Of a stretch of DNA of 41,357 nt, positions 40,571 through 41,357 are shown piece by piece. This DNA comes from Candidatus Aerophobetes bacterium Ae_b3a (lineage in GTDB: Bacteria; Aerophobota; Aerophobia; Aerophobales; AE-B3A), in NCBI GenBank assembly GCA_005223095.1, contig NJBQ01000009.1:1-41357 (forward strand). Reading direction: 5' to 3'. Made by a program: the position numbers and the translations under genes. The notes beneath the pieces were generated by a model. The model made no database searches and was not told the origin of the DNA. It was given only the letters and a program-made list of their open reading frames with translations. Position 1 is the stretch's first letter; each line of letters starts with the position of its first letter.

Positions 40571-40596
40571 ATTAAGTTTAAACAGTTCAACTTAAT
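40571..40596. other. AT-rich inverted repeat after the truncated gene
   Basis: ATTAAGTT and AACTTAAT form an 8-base inverted repeat flanked by A runs on both sides. It is a weak terminator or an insertion boundary. Confidence 0.3.
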
Positions 40597-40681
40597 AAAA
40601 AACAATAAAGTTAAATATACTAGAAATACAAATTTAGAATTGTAATGATTTCCAATGTTAAAAGAAAATTTGTGGTAAATT

Positions 40682-40873
40682 ATGAATAAAAAAGAATTTA
40701 TCAAAAATAGAAATAAAGAGCTAATGAATATGAATGTACCAGAATGTATTAAATACTTACAAGGGAAAATTGATTGGTATGAGGAGATTATGCTAAGAGA
40801 GAGGAAGAAAGGGAATCTAGGGGGCTCTTTTTTTATGAATAACAACTTAGAGTTATATAAAAATTTTTATTAA
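40682..40873 (+). CDS. Small hypothetical protein, 63 residues
   Basis: The frame reads MNKKEFIKNRNKELMNM, then ECIKYLQGKIDWYEEIMLRE, a plausible amphipathic helical protein. It lies in very AT-rich DNA with only a weak GTGG-like RBS, so it may be real or chance. The family is not recognised. It stands alone between two oppositely directed genes. Confidence 0.4.
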   Translation: MNKKEFIKNRNKELMNMNVPECIKYLQGKIDWYEEIMLRERKKGNLGGSFFMNNNLELYKNFY

Positions 40874-40907
40874 AGAATTATAAATAGTTGTATTTAACCT
40901 AGAAAAA

Positions 40908-41357
40908 TTAATATTTAAAAATAGAATCAATATCCATTTCAATGAAATTAAATCCAATCTCTAATTTTTGGATATTTTTTGTTTTAAGTAATAAATCCCT
41001 TGGAATGAGTTTATCTGGAATAATACGGGTAATATCAGCAATATTTTCATTAAATTCTTTAGAAATATAGCTAAATTCCATATGTATAAGAACTTTTCCA
41101 ATTTCGATAAAATCTCCTCCATAATTTTTTAATATCTTTTTAGGATTTTCATAAATTTTCCTTGCAACAACAACGGGGATTATTTTTAAATCAAAATTAA
41201 TAAGTTTTTCGAAGAATTCATAAAGTTGTAGATTTCTATATGGGTTCAATGAGTTTTTTATATCTACAAATATTTTAGAGCTACTAGGTTGTATTGTGTC
41301 TAGAATTAAATCTATATCTGGCAATTTCTTGAGCTGTTTATCTCTAATATTAAAAAA
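40908..41357 (-). CDS. Hypothetical protein, N-terminus beyond the window end
   Basis: A - strand frame runs from the window edge to the stop at 40908, about 149 residues. It includes IDLILDTIQPSSSKIFVDI, NPYRNLQLYEFFEKLI, IIPVVVARKIYENPKKIL and IPRDLLLKTKNIQKLEIGF. The upstream codons to the edge are open, so the first TTG (41324) is unlikely to be the true start. The alternation of strands and loops is reminiscent of T4 beta-type phage/defence proteins (Beta_protein family), but the match is by feel only. Base composition is much more AT-rich than the rest of the window. Confidence 0.6.
   Translation of the reverse strand, partial: FFNIRDKQLKKLPDIDLILDTIQPSSSKIFVDIKNSLNPYRNLQLYEFFEKLINFDLKIIPVVVARKIYENPKKILKNYGGDFIEIGKVLIHMEFSYISKEFNENIADITRIIPDKLIPRDLLLKTKNIQKLEIGFNFIEMDIDSIFKY

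Noticed and set aside
1-41357. CRISPR arrays or rRNA genes
   Set aside because: No regularly spaced direct repeats of CRISPR type and no rRNA sequence were seen.

Overview
The window comes from an AT-leaning bacterial chromosome with closely packed, mostly + strand genes. The core genes (proS, nusA, infB, truB, ribF, birA, coaX) are bacterial in type, and a tRNA-Arg carries an encoded CCA. Lineage cannot be fixed from the sequence. The gene content suggests an uncultivated heterotroph that imports and oxidises sugars, sugar acids and glucuronides.

Layout. 1-850: the start of an IS1182-like transposase on the - strand, a possible IS end, and a fossil GH130 C-terminus. 869-4999: a promoter and DeoR-family regulator, followed by a GlcD-like FAD oxidase, an Fe-S partner and a fructose-6-phosphate aldolase/transaldolase. 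5533-8753: a palindromic operator candidate, a sugar-binding protein and two ABC permeases with no ATPase. 8994-25128: a long catabolic region holding acetamidase/formamidase, a DegT aminotransferase, a Gfo/Idh/MocA dehydrogenase, a TIM-barrel isomerase/epimerase, a PII protein next to glutamate dehydrogenase, beta-glucuronidase (UidA), a DppA-like peptidase, a FucI-like isomerase, a PfpI protein, an IolB-like isomerase, an FGGY kinase and a second FAD oxidase. Three mobile-element scars interrupt it: an ISL3-like fragment, an IS200/IS605-like hairpin cluster, and an IS200 remnant joining the ends of two broken genes.

25228-34016 is a housekeeping operon (proS-nusA-infB-ylxP-truB-ribF-birA-coaX) with a consensus promoter, a tandem direct repeat upstream, and a short leader with two hairpins. 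rimP, ylxR and rbfA are missing from their usual places, and dispersed-repeat-like sequences sit between several genes. An MFS transporter and a DUF1537 (four-carbon acid sugar) kinase follow.

A tRNA-Arg(CCT) at 36776-36852 marks the probable edge of an accessory island that continues past the window end. The island has a possible integrase tail, a consensus promoter overlapped by a palindrome, a small basic protein, a three-helix membrane protein, a 44-residue charged protein, a possible IS21-like end, and a split PEP-synthase/rifampin-phosphotransferase-like pair. The second protein of that pair stops where the phosphohistidine domain should begin. The last 850 bases are very AT-rich and hold a small ORF and a partial - strand gene.

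As a whole, the catabolic genes fit uptake and hydrolysis of glucuronides or cyclitol-type compounds, isomerisation and phosphorylation of the products, oxidation of hydroxyacids by FAD/Fe-S enzymes, and nitrogen release through Gdh and the amidase. The exact substrate is inferred, not shown.
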